A stretch of DNA of 64,000 nucleotides, from the NCBI RefSeq assembly GCF_003369915.1, contig NC_046674.1, positions 19,161,657 through 19,225,656 of the forward strand. The letters are read 5' to 3'. The stretch is from Drosophila miranda (lineage: Eukaryota; Arthropoda; Insecta; Diptera; Drosophilidae). Position 1 is the first letter of the stretch; every line of letters starts with the position of its first letter. The notes beneath the pieces were generated by a model, which was not told the DNA's origin, did no database searches, and was given only the letters and a program-made list of their open reading frames with translations. Below, one piece after another: positions 1 to 10,913 of the stretch. The translations under genes and the position numbers were made by a program.

Positions 1-2036
1 ATTATTTAAAGAGGAAAACGACACGACAGAAATTTGAAAGAGTTGTTGAAAGCGGAGATTGATCCGGGTATTGAATTTCAGATATCGGTCGGTGGCTTCT
101 TCTTCTTCTTCTTCTGCCCGTACAATGTTGCACCCACACACGAGTGGCAGCCACCGGAAGGAGGACTGTTGCGGGGCTTCGCAGGAAGCTTGTGGATGGA
201 TGGATGAATGGATGGATATCTGCATACGAAAGAGCACCAGCAAATCCTTGCGATATCAGAGACGAGAGTGTGGACGAGAAGCAGCGCAAAAGCAAGAGGC
301 ATACGAGTAGTGGCTGTGGCCTGTGGCATGTGGCAGCTATATTCAGCCCAAGCCCAAACACGGTTATAATTGGCCCAAGGCTCCAACAATTTATCAACGC
401 CGATTGCCATTTGTGTTGACAACTAACATAGTGGACAGACACACGGCGGACACTGGGACACTGGGACACTCGGACGTGCCACCGATGGCCACTGTGTGGC
501 AGCCTGTCCAGAGATCTGTAGTTGTAGTTTTGTGGCATGAAGCGTGTTGATTTCGCACTTTACAACTTGTAAAACCCAAAGGCAGAGCCAGCCTCCTGCC
601 ACACCGCCACATTGCCACTGCAACAGCAGCAGAAGCAGCAGCAGCAGTTCGCTCTATGATTATTATTTATTTAATAATCAAGCAACGAGGAGTCATGGAA
701 AATGGTCAGCAATTGTCGTTAGTGGATGCCACTGATGCTGATGCTGATGCTTGCCACAGCAACTGCCTGTTGCTGCCGCTAATTGTGCACGAAAAGCTGC
801 AACAGCAGCAGCAGCAGCAGCGGTAGCCGTAGCAGAATTTATTACATTTCAATTATGTATATGGGCAAATGTTGCCACAACCAATTGGCAGCGCATAAAT
901 CATGGCTCGCTGCCACTCTGCCACCAATCTTTGGAAGTCTTTCTGTCAAATTAGCAAGCGAGCAAGCCAGCAAGCCAGCAGCAGCATGCCCCATTAGCAG
1001 TGGCAGCCAGCAGCAGCAACTAATACTATTTGTGGCATATGGCGGACAGCAGCGGCAGCAGCCGCACTCTTCCGGCTAATCATTTTCCTACACCTTAAGT
1101 GGGATGTTTCTTCTGTTGCAAGAACAACATTTTCGAAGCTGCAGCAGGGAAGCAGCCTTCAGGGAACTCCCTTTCCCATGACTTTTCCAGGCCTAAAGCC
1201 CCAGCAGCAGCCTCCACTGGCTACCCAGCAATGCGTGTGGTCCTCTGGCTCCTACTGATGCTGCTGCTGCTGCTGCTGCTGGTGTGCCTTGCCCCCCCCT
1301 CCCATAGGTTGCAACTTTTCGTCGTTGCATCGCGCATAAATCGTGTGAAATATCGCATTTCGCGCATTTTCGCTGCGTGTTAACGAGTGTCACATACTCT
1401 AAAGGAGTCTGCAGGAGGACGAACGGAACTCAGGGGGGGGGAGGGAGACAATCGTTTGCTGGCTGAGTTCTCTGTCCTCTGTTCTCTGTTGCCTGGCTGC
1501 CAGTTGGTTGTGGCAAGTGCTTGGTGCTCGGTGCTCGGTGCTCGGTGCTCGGTGGGTTGCTGCTGCTGCGACTGGTGGGACTAGTGGGACTCCGTTGTCT
1601 GCTCTATGCATTTGCATATTGACAGCGCGGTGTGATAATGCTGTTGACATTGATATAGCCTCCAAAAGTCTGCTGCCCTGCCCCTCTGCCCCACCGCCAG
1701 ACTCTGGGAGTCTGTGGCTCTGTGCGACAGATTGGTGTGTGTTGTGGCGACTCTTGTTGCGACTATTGTTGCTGGTTGCTGGTTGCAACTGCTGGCTGCT
1801 GCTGCTGCTGCAACGCCCACAAAACAATTGACAGTCGACAACATGCGGCAACTCTCACAACAACAAAACCAACAAAAAACACCACCAGCAACAGCAACAG
1901 CAACAGTGGAGCCTGCAGAATCTGATAAAGCTGCGGCTGTTGCGCATGCGCATGTTGCACGCCTACAAAATCATGTTGCATGTCAGTTGAGCGAGCGTTT
2001 TTACCTCAAAATATGTGTGTACTACAGCAACAGGCT

Positions 2037-2070
<34 letters not shown>

Positions 2071-2650
2071 TGTGTGGCAGAGCAGAGCAGGGCAGGGCTG
2101 GGCAGGGCAGGGCCTATGAGGTTGCCCCTCATTTACAATTCTGCAATGATTTTGCGCCAAGTATTGCTTTTCAAGGCCGCCTTCAGGCTCCCCGACTTGT
2201 GGGGGCCGTGTGGCAGGGGGCAGGCGGGGCCCCGGGAAATATCGAATTTCCAGAGCAGAGATTTCCATAGCAACTGCTGCTCCGGCTGCTGTTGGGCGGC
2301 AATTGATTCTTAAAAAACGCTGACAACTTACATGCTGCAGCAACCACATGTTGCCCGCGTTGACAAATTGGCGGCATGTTGCATATAGAACTCACCAATC
2401 CGCTGCTCCGATCGCACAGATCCCCACAGATTGCAACGGAAATTGGAAATTACCGCGAAATGGTCCGAAAAAAGCCAGAGCAAACGCCCACCAAAAAAAA
2501 AAGAGTGTAATCCCCAATCGAGGCTGGAAGTCGATGCTGGGGCTGTGGCAAGGATTGGGTGCACCTCTCCGGTGCTTGCACCCAACTAATAATCGCATAA
2601 TACACGTTCCAGGCTAATGATTAACCTTGCATCATTATCGCTCGAAGATC

Positions 2651-2720
2651 TCTCTCTATCTCTCTCTCTGTCTCTCTCTCTCTCCCTGCCTTCCTCTCTC
2701 TCTGTCTCTGCTTCTCTGCT
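2651..2720. repeat. CT/GA microsatellite
   Basis: An imperfect run of CT dinucleotides interrupted by TATC and TGTC steps. No coding role is visible. Confidence 0.85.
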
Positions 2721-4087
2721 GTGCTGAGGATGCCCCAATCGGTATTCATTTTTTTTGTGGCTGCCCCGTCGAAAATTAGCTGCTGTTTCTGCAGAAGCTC
2801 TTCCGATAGGAGGGGGCGTGCAGCAGAGCACGGGGGGGCAGGACTACAAAGCATCCTGCACTTTTACTCTTCGCTTCCATTCAAGATCTTTCAGGCAAGC
2901 CTTGCCACAGGTAGTACGTTCCACCGATTGGGGAATGGGGCAGTGGAGGTATGAGGGTAGGAGGGGTAGGAGGGGTAGGAGGGTAGGAGGCAGGAGGATG
3001 ATGCCCCCAAGGCAAGAGATGCCTGCAATCTGGCTTTATTTTATGCGCAGAGCGCGCTTAAAAATGCAGTCAACGTCGTCGACGTCTCCTCCCTGGATGG
3101 GGTAGCAGACGGAGACAGGAACCTGCCGCTTAGGCGAATGCCTCACGGGCCCCAAAAAGGCAAACGGCCCGACAACAGCAGCAGCAGCAGTGGCAGTGGC
3201 AGCAGCAGCAACAGCAACAGCGGCAGCGGCAGCAACAGCAACAAATGGCATTAAAAACAAGAGAAGGAACATTTGTGGGCTTTTACTAGTCGAAGTTATG
3301 GATACTCTTGAATTTCTGTGGGAGTTACAGTGGAACTTCTTCCTTAACGAACGCCTTTCATAGGGGAACAATTCTCATGGGCAGAGAACTCTCATAAACG
3401 GATACATTTCGTGGATATATCCACCTTTTCATGAACCGAAGGCCATAACAGCACTCTTTCCAATTTGAGTATAATCGAAATTAAACATACATTAAGCAAT
3501 GTCTTTAAGAGTAACCCTCAAGTTTCCATCGGAAAATCATCTTTTCCCAGGAATTGCTATAGAAGTCACATATGTAGTACCTGCCAAACCGATCTTGGAT
3601 CTGTTATTTTTGGCATTGCAAAACGCCTTTGGAGGGCCATAATACCGTCCAGAGAAAGTGTATCGCAAAACCATCACCAGAGATAGAGAGGCAGCGAAAA
3701 GAGGGAGAATCCACTGCATCCTCCCACTTTTTGCTGCTGCTGCTGCTGCTGCCTCAAGATGCGGCCTATTATGTAGTTGTTGCCGCTGTTGCTGCTTCTG
3801 CTGCTGCTGCTGCTGTTGTTCCCCAATCATTAAATGCGTTTTTCATACAGGAGTTTTTTTATGCGGGAGTTTTGAGGCGGCTGCTGCTGCGATTCCTGAT
3901 TTATGAAGCAGCAAATGAGTTGCGCGAAAGGAGAGAACATCGAAACGCGAACCGCGAACCGCGAAACGAGAACAAGAACAAGAATTGGAATAAGCGTACT
4001 GAAGAGGAATGTATATCAAATAAGTATACACCCACACTTCCGGCTGTAAATTGAATTGAGGGCGTGGCCCCCAGAGAGCGCGAGACA

Positions 4088-4145
4088 AGGGGCAGCGGCA
4101 GGGGCAGCGGCAGGGGCAGGGGCAGCGGCAGGGGCAGGGGTGGGG
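4088..4145. repeat. GGGGCA/GCGGCA repeat with G-quadruplex potential
   Basis: Alternating GGGGCA and GCGGCA hexamers give many closely spaced G runs on the + strand, so an intramolecular G-quadruplex is possible in principle. Confidence 0.75.
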
Positions 4146-4240
4146 AGATGGTGGTCAAGGAATGTTGCACCCCATGTTGGCTGAATCGTAATTATGCGCA
4201 TGTTGCTTTCCACTTTTGTGGCCAAACATCAAAGTGGCAC

Positions 4241-4320
4241 ACAGACGACAGACGACAGACGACAGAAGGCAGAAGACACTGCCTACAGACGACAGACGAC
4301 AGAAGACAGAAGACGCTGAC
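4241..4320. repeat. GACGACA heptamer-type repeat
   Basis: Repeated ACAGACG / ACAGAAG units with small variations. It is a simple tandem repeat in non-coding DNA. Confidence 0.75.
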
Positions 4321-4584
4321 GACAAATCGTTGAAAGTTACAGTTTAAGTTGCTGCCTGCAACATCAGCAGCAGTTGCAGCAACAGTTTGCTGCCAATCAC
4401 CGCAGCGGCAGCAACCAGAAGCTGCAGATAATCAGAATTCCAGCCAGATTTTCACCTGTTGCCGCCGCTGCTGCTGCTGCTGGTGCAGCTCTCTTGACAT
4501 GTGCCGCACATGCCGCGCGGCCATTTGTCTGCAGCACTTTAATGATGCGCCACCACTGTCGACTGCATCTAACTGCAACACAGT

Positions 4585-4652
4585 CACCGTTGCACCGTTG
4601 CACCGCTGCACCGCTGCACCGCTGCACCATTCCACCATTGCACCATTGCACC
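4585..4652. repeat. GCACCGCT / GCACCATT octamer-type repeat
   Basis: Successive TGCACCGT, TGCACCGC and TGCACCAT units lie about 280 bp upstream of the desaturase. No function can be assigned. Confidence 0.75.
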
Positions 4653-4882
4653 GTCCCTGGCAATCACGTGTAACATCTCGTGACGATCATCTATGCGCAT
4701 AGTTTAACATTTAGTACTTGAAATTTACAATTTCTGAAGTGGATCGCCGGACACTACCTCGGACCTAGGTCCGGGTTCTCGAACGCCCCGATGATACGAA
4801 AACGCGATGACGATGTCGATGGCAACGGGAACGGGCATGCCGACGGCGAATATTTTTGAATATTAATCGGGCGCCGCTTCGC

Positions 4883-4915
4883 TATAAGTAGATGTGTTTT
4901 GGGACCAACCCCCCA
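4883..4915 (+). promoter_or_regulatory. candidate TATA plus initiator core promoter of the desaturase
   Basis: TATAAG begins at 4883 and an initiator-like CCAGTTT has its A at 4915, 32 bases downstream, close to the usual TATA-to-start distance. A start at 4915 would leave a leader of only 15 bases before the ATG at 4930. It would also exclude the out-of-frame ATG at 4892 from the message. The spacing is visible in the sequence; use of this promoter is inferred. Confidence 0.5.
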
Positions 4916-4929
4916 GTTTGCAGTGCACG

Positions 4930-5991
4930 ATGCCACCCAATAGCGATCCCAAAGACACCACGGGTGTGCTCTTCGAGAGCGACACCGCCGCGGCAGCGGC
5001 TCTGAAGAAGATCCCCGATCCGAACCACAAGTTGGAGCTGTTGTGGCTGAACATCACCCTGTTCACGATCCTCCATGTGTCCTCGCTGTACGGCGTGTGG
5101 CTGCTCTTCACCGCCGCCAAGTGGCAGACAGTTGTGCTATTCCCCGCGGCACTGGTGCTCACCATTCTGGGGATATCCGGAGGAGCCCATCGCCTGTGGG
5201 CGCATCGCACGTTCAAGGCCAACACGCCGCTGAGGCTGATCTTCATGTTCCTCAATACGCTGGCCTTCCAGGACGCCGTCTACTACTGGGCCCGCGACCA
5301 CCGCCTGCACCACAAGTACTCGGAGACGGACGCCGATCCTTACAACTCGCAGCGCGGCTGGTTCTTCGCCCACATCGGCTGGCTGTGCTGCAAGAAGCAT
5401 CCGGATGTGACGATCAAGGGCAGGGATATCGATCTCTCGGACCTGCGCAGCGACAAGCTGGTGATGTTCCAGAAGAAGCACTACCTGATCCTCATGCCGA
5501 TCATCTGCTTCGTGCTGCCCACCGTCCTGCCGATGTACTACTGGGGCGAGTCCCTGATCTGCTCGTGGTCGTGCTTCACCCTCCTCCGGTGGTGCGCCAG
5601 CCTCAATATCGTGTGGCTGGTGAACAGCTCCGCCCACATGTACGGCAAGCGGCCGTACGACAAGAACATCTCCCCCACGGACGAGGCGTTCCTCATCTGG
5701 TTCCGCGTGGGCGAGGGCTACCACAACTACCACCACGTCTTCCCCTGGGACTACAAGAGCGCCGAGCTGGGGAAGTATTCGCGCGATGCCACCACATACT
5801 TTATCGACTTTTTCGCCCGCATTGGCTGGGCCTACGACCTGAAGAGCGTCTCCACGGAGATGCTCCGCCAAAGGATCAAGCGCACTGGCGATGGCAGCCA
5901 TCCCGTGTGGGGATGGGGCGACAAGGACCAGCCGCAGGAGGACATTGCCGACACCACCATCACACACAGGCTCAAGGTCAATCCCAGTTGA
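4930..5991 (+). CDS. fatty acyl-CoA desaturase (DesatF/Fad2-like)
   Basis: Intronless frame of 353 residues encoding a membrane acyl-CoA desaturase, a di-iron enzyme of the ER that puts a double bond into a fatty acyl chain. All three histidine boxes are intact: HRLWAH at 87-92, HRLHH at 124-128 and HNYHH at 265-269. Hydrophobic segments near 40-60, 66-84 and 185-235 give the usual four-helix topology. The length matches insect desaturases. I chose ATG 4930 (MPPNSDP) because the only upstream in-frame start is a GTG. In Drosophila such enzymes make cuticular hydrocarbon precursors. DesatF (Fad2), which from memory sits at 68A beside transporters like those here, introduces a second double bond in pheromone diene synthesis. 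The desaturase family is certain; orthology to DesatF is inferred from context. The sequence alone does not show regiospecificity. Confidence 0.93.
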   Translation: MPPNSDPKDTTGVLFESDTAAAAALKKIPDPNHKLELLWLNITLFTILHVSSLYGVWLLFTAAKWQTVVLFPAALVLTILGISGGAHRLWAHRTFKANTPLRLIFMFLNTLAFQDAVYYWARDHRLHHKYSETDADPYNSQRGWFFAHIGWLCCKKHPDVTIKGRDIDLSDLRSDKLVMFQKKHYLILMPIICFVLPTVLPMYYWGESLICSWSCFTLLRWCASLNIVWLVNSSAHMYGKRPYDKNISPTDEAFLIWFRVGEGYHNYHHVFPWDYKSAELGKYSRDATTYFIDFFARIGWAYDLKSVSTEMLRQRIKRTGDGSHPVWGWGDKDQPQEDIADTTITHRLKVNPS

Positions 5992-6045
5992 ACTGATAAC
6001 CATTAATATTGGCAAATCATTTTCTTTTTTTTTTTACTCTTCTTA

Positions 6046-6072
6046 AATAAACTAAATATAACTACAAATAAA
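6046..6072 (+). terminator. polyadenylation signals of the desaturase
   Basis: Two AATAAA hexamers, at 6046-6051 and 6067-6072, lie 55-80 bases after the stop codon. Confidence 0.6.
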
Positions 6073-7227
6073 GGTAAGACACACCGGTCAGTCCACCAGT
6101 CCATTGAATGGGCATTCTATTACATCCAAAGTGGGGTATTTTCCATGTGAACCCTTTGTTGGTCGACGTTGCCATGCATTTGCATTTTAGGAACACTTTA
6201 TTGATTGTTTTTGATTGAGTGTTCCCTTGGAGAGAGCTCTGGCAATAGAAGTCCCCCTCGCCTAGCCTTAATATTGGCAGGTGTTCCCACCGATCGACTC
6301 TCTCTTCGAAGCCACACACACACACGAGTGGGAAAATAGGCAAGGAAATGGAATAGCTAAAAGCAAACAAATCTAACAGATTGACTTCTGGCCCCCCCCT
6401 TCGATTCGTACTTGTCACTGCTGCCGCTGCGGCTGCGAAAAGCCGGAAAATTTGCATTTTCGATTCGGCACTGCACAAGAAAAAGCAATAGAACAAGCAA
6501 AAGCAAAGAAATGGAAAGGCAAAGGCAAGGGCGAAGGTGCCAGGCCCACAGCGGGTGATCACTGCGGCCCCACACAATGACCACAGAGACCAGAAACCAG
6601 AGACCAGAGACCAGCGAAGAGGGGCCTTAACTAGAAACTGTAGTTTGTTTTTTATAGAATTTATGGCCAAGTGGCATTTGAGAAATGCCCCAGCCCCTGC
6701 CACACTAATTAGTTTGTATCGCCAGAGAGGGACAGAGAGACCGATAGACCGTGAGAGAGAGAGAGGGAATGAGGACGTGGAGGACGCGGAGGATACTGCG
6801 GTGGATGCTTCAGGCTGTGGCATAATTTAGGTAGCAAATTCCTTGGCCACAGCCTAGAGAACGCCCCCACACAGAAAACCGCATCGAAGAGGAGGCGGGG
6901 ACTGGGCTGCGACTGTGCTTGATTTCCTGGAAAGAGTCCATGGCTTTGGGCCATGCTAATATCTCTCAAGACGAGAGACCGAGAGGCCGAGAGACCGAGA
7001 GGCCGAGAGACCCTTCCTGGAAGCTGGCCAACAGATTCCAAAGATCACTACGTAACCCGAGGGAAAGCCAATGCCTCGTCAACACATTTGCATAATTGGA
7101 CAGAGGGACAGAGAAAGAGCGAGAGAGAGAGAGAGAGAGACCCCAGTAGTCGGTGCTGAAAGTTCCTTTCGTTTTTGATTATAAGATTTCGATTTTAAGA
7201 TCTGATATTGAGATCGAGATCCAGAGA
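6073..7227. other. intergenic region between desaturase and transporter A
   Basis: Non-coding DNA with GA-rich patches (6730-6765, 6960-7010, 7115-7140). It presumably holds the promoter and leader of transporter A. A CAGTAGTC initiator-like site near 7144 is the nearest candidate start. No other gene is seen. Confidence 0.5.
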
Positions 7228-9104
7228 ATGCTGTCGTCGCAGCAGAAACAGCAACAGCAAAAGAAGGTGCGCGGGCGTCGCCACCGACTGGCCATCAGAA
7301 TGGATCCGGAGCTGAAGAGGAATCTGGTGCCCTTCCATGTCCGGGCCCTGGGTGTGGCTCAAAGGAGCATGGGGTGAGCTTCAAAGATCTAAAGAGAACA
7401 GAACCCTCTCCTAATGCTGTTGCTCTGCCCCAAAAAGATCCCCTTTGGCCTATGAGGCGCAGGTGTTGCGACCCGATGTGGAGAGCACAATGACGTGAGA
7501 AAGAGCATTTCATCCACCAGAGTGCCGCCGCTCTTTATTTAACCGTTTCTTTAGGGATCTGGAGACGTTCCTCAATCTGGTCAAGTGCGCCTTTGGCACT
7601 GGATGCCTGGCCATGCCACGAGCCTTCTACAACGCCGGATGGCTAATAGGCCTTCTTGCCACCGTTCTGATTGGCTTCATTGTGGTGTATGCCATGCATG
7701 TGCTGGTAGGTAGAGCAGAGGCAGAGGCAGAGCCAGAGCCCTTCTTATCCTGGGGAGTTCCTTATCCTGCAGTTGAATGACATCCAGCATCTGTGCAGAC
7801 GCCATCGGATGGCAGTCCTCAGCTACAGGGAGACCATGGAACTGGCCCTTCTCGATGGCCCCACATGGCTGCACTGGATGAGCAGGCCCCTGGGGTTTGT
7901 CCAATGAGGCCCTCACTATATTTCATCTGTACTTAACCTGATTCTTCAGTTACTTCGTGGACATACTGATGTGTGCCTATCATTTCGGCGTGGACTGTGT
8001 CTACATTGTGTTTATAGCCAAGAACCTAAAATTCTTGGGGGATCTGTATATTTATCGCATGGATCTGCGTCTGTATATGGCCCTGCTGACCCTCCCACTG
8101 ATACTCACGTTCCTCGTGAGGAATCTGAAGTATCTGTTGCCGTTTACTGTCATCTCCAATATCCTGACTGTCAGCAGTGGGTGATTGAGCTTCAGAGCTT
8201 CAGTCCTCGATCTTTGATCCTTTCTATCGCCACATCTTCCTTTAGGTTTTGGCATCATTTTCTGGTATCTTGTGCAGGATTTGCCCAGCTTGGAGGGACG
8301 GCAGGCCACACAGCACTGGACGCAGTTCCCTCTATTCTTTGGCACTGTTCTGTTTGCCATCGAATCTCTCGGTGTTGTAGGATATTTCTGGAATTCCCTT
8401 TAGAATCCTTTTACCAACTCATTTGTGGTTTGCTCGCCCCTAGATTTTAGCTCTGCAGCGCAGCATGCGGCATCCAGAGAACTTTCTGGGCTCCTGCGGG
8501 GTCCTCAATCGGGCCATGGTCCTCGTGGTCCTCTTCTACGCAGCGTTTGGGTTCTTTGGCTACTGGCAATACGGGAGGGACACGGCCAACTCGATTCTGC
8601 ACAACCTGCCGTCCCTTGAAATGTGAGTTGAAGAGAGTTACATCCAGTTAGATCCGTTCTCCTTTCTCCTTTAGCCTGCCACAGTGCGTGATGGGAATGT
8701 TTGCGATGGCCATGTTCTTCAGCTACGCCTTGCAGGGCTACGTCACCGTGGACATCATCTGGCGGGGATACATGCAACCCAAGCTGGATGAGAATGTTGC
8801 CTCAGGGCGATCCGTGGAGTATCTGGTGCGCCTTGCCCTCGTGATTGCCTCTGTGCTGGTGGCCATTGGCTATCCGGACTTTGGGCTGCTCCTCTCCTTT
8901 GTGGGATCCTTCTGCCTGGCACAATTGGGGCTCATCTTTCCGGGAATCGTGAACATGTGTGTGCTGTACAGCCAGGGCTATGGCTATGGCAAGATCCTGC
9001 TCTGGCGGTCCCTCTTCTTCCTCGTGTTGGGTCTTTTGGGGGGGATCTCTGGTACAGTGATCTCGGTGAAGGAATTGAATGAAGCATATCCCATCGTGAC
9101 ATGA
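7228..9104 (+). CDS. SLC36-type amino acid transporter A
   Basis: Eight-exon model: 7228-7373, 7438-7494, 7555-7705, 7773-7894, 7950-8176, 8246-8376, 8444-8622, 8675-9104; 480 residues, with every junction phase closing. The protein is a multi-pass permease of the proton-coupled amino acid transporter family (SLC36/PAT). It has the family's first-helix signature (FLNLVKCAFGTGCLAMPRAF), about eleven hydrophobic segments, and a late YPDFGLLLSFVGSF-type segment. PATs move small amino acids with protons across plasma or lysosomal membranes; in flies some members promote TORC1 signalling. The N-terminus is odd: a Gln-rich and basic stretch (QQKQQQQKKVRGRRHR) replaces the DYNPYxHRxVE motif of its three neighbours. 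The exon 4 donor (GTTTGT) is weak. ATG 7228 is the first in-frame ATG. It is the upstream member of a tandem pair with transporter B. Confidence 0.88.
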
Positions 9105-9175
9105 AAATGTCACTGTCATGTTTTTCCCTAATAAGTATCCCATTTCTTATCTATCATTACACATTGTTCTTTTCA

Positions 9176-9181
9176 AATAAA
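9176..9181 (+). terminator. polyadenylation signal of transporter A
   Basis: AATAAA lies 72 bases after the stop of transporter A and only 17 bases before the inferred start codon of transporter B. Confidence 0.5.
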
Positions 9182-9198
9182 AATTCATTGAATTCCAA

Positions 9199-10832
9199 AT
9201 GGCGAATAGGTAGAAGACGTCTCTGTATCCTTCTGAAGATCTGTTCTATTCTCTGTTTCCTCTTCTTATTGCAGTGACTACAATCCTTACGAGCATCGCG
9301 ATGTGGAAGTCACAATGTCGTAAGAAATCCTTGCTGCACATTGTAAAACCCACTCGAAACTCCCCCATAAATCAATCCTTCTGCTTCCTTCTTCAACAGG
9401 AACGTGGGTGCCTTTGTGTCTCTCCTCAAGTGTGTCATTGGAACAGGAATCCTGGCCCTCCCGCTGGCCTTTTCCTATTCGGGATGGCTCAATGGGGGCA
9501 TACTCCTCGTTCTGATTACGATACTCCTGATCCATGGAATGACTCTGCTGGTGAGTGAAGAGCCCAAACCATAGCATACCATTCCTCCTCCTATCCCCCC
9601 TCCCCGCGTGGTACTTCGTAGATCATTTGCATGGTGGAGTCCGCACGGCGGCAGGAGCAGGGCTACTGCAACTTTCCCGACACGATGGAGTACGCCTTCA
9701 ACCAGGGCCCCAATTGGTGCAGGTACTGCTCCAAGGCCTCGGGCTACCTGGTGGATGGGGTCCTGGCCTTCTCCCACTACGGCGTGTGTGTCGTCTACGT
9801 CGTGTTTGTCTCCGTCAATGTCAAGCAGCTGTCGGATTACTATATCAAGGTCATTGATCTGTGGATTTTCATTGTGTTCGTGGGGCTACTCTCGGTACCG
9901 CTGTTCCTCATCCGCCATCTGAAGAATCTGGTGCCCTTCAATCTGGCGGCCAACATTTCGATGTATCTGGGCTTTTTGCTGATCTTCTACTACCTGTTCC
10001 AGAACCTGCCGCCAATCTCGGAGCGTGATGCGTTCAAAGAGCCCTCGAAGCTGCCTCTCTTCTTCGGCATTGCCCTGTTCTCCGTGAGCTCTGTGGGAGT
10101 GGTAGGTGCTTCAAGGGCTTTCTCCCTTCGACTGGGCTCTGCGTCATTGTGCCTTGTGCTCCCCGCAGATGCTGGCCATTGAGTCGAAGATGACCTATCC
10201 CGAGCAGTACATCGGATGGTTCGGCGTCCTCAATCTTGCCTCGGCTGTGGTCGTCATCTCCTACCTGATCTTTGCCATCATGGGTTACTGGCGCTATGGG
10301 GAGACCGTGCATGGCAGTATCACCCTCGATCTGCCCAACGATGAAATGTGAGTGGAGCACCAGAGATCGCACCTCAATCTCAGCCGCAGTCCCAGTAACC
10401 CCCTATAGACCCGCGCAGGTGTCCAAGGTCTGCATTAGCATGGCCGTGTTCCTGACCTTTCCCCTCTCCGGCTACGTGACCATCGACATCATACTCAATC
10501 ACTATCTGGATCGGAATGGCAAGCTGAAGCATCCGCATCGAATGGAGTACATTTGCCGGCTGCTCTTCGTCCTTGTGTGCACCGTCAATGCGGTGGCCTT
10601 CCCCGATCTGGGCCCCCTGCTGGCCCTGGTCGGGGCATTCACCATCTCCCTGCTGAACCTCATCTTTCCGGCCTGCATCGACATGTGCCTCAACTACCAT
10701 GCCCCCTACACCTACGGCAAGCTGCGTTGGAAGCTCGTCAAGAACATCCTGATTGTCATCATTGGCACAGTGATCCTGGTGTACGGCTGCATCCTTTCCG
10801 TCATGGACATGATCAAGGAGTACGGCAAATAG
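9199..10832 (+). CDS. SLC36-type amino acid transporter B
   Basis: Six-exon model: 9199-9209, 9275-9319, 9400-9550, 9622-10101, 10169-10347, 10409-10832; 429 residues, all phases closing. The first coding exon is only 11 bases (ATG GCG AAT AG, then GTAGAA). It joins an exon encoding DYNPYEHRDVEVTMS, the N-terminal motif shared with transporters C and D. The rest is a complete SLC36/PAT permease: first helix FVSLLKCVIGTGILALPLAF, loop residues conserved with the other copies, and about eleven membrane segments. It is shorter than copy A because it lacks a long cytosolic N-terminus. The start codon lies 95 bases after the stop of A, so either B's promoter is inside A or the pair is co-transcribed. 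The 11-base exon is the weakest part; the remainder is secure. Confidence 0.88.
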
Positions 10833-10899
10833 ACCACTTTATCGGCGTCGGACAGCACACTTGCCGCAAATGAATTTGAACACGATTTTAGGCAGCGGA

Positions 10900-10913
10900 A
10901 TTAAATGATTAAA
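10900..10913 (+). terminator. possible polyadenylation signals of transporter B
   Basis: Two ATTAAA variants, at 10900-10905 and 10908-10913, follow the stop codon by 70-80 bases. No canonical AATAAA is seen close by. Confidence 0.35.

Larger units (their letters stand above)
1..4700. other. repeat-rich intergenic or intronic DNA, no gene seen
   Basis: No open frame here has splice-bounded, protein-like composition; the frames present are translations of CAG/CTG and similar runs. Low-complexity tracts include a CTCGGTG-type repeat near 1520-1555, CAG/CAA runs near 2035-2070 and 3175-3240, and a GGGGTAGGA run near 2950-2995. It may be the upstream region of the desaturase or an intron of a gene outside the window. 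Nothing in the sequence decides between these. Confidence 0.6.

Noticed and set aside
5043-6015. Long frames of about 290-317 codons on both strands across the desaturase
   Set aside because: They are GC-rich shadows of the desaturase with no domain; the desaturase frame has all three histidine boxes.
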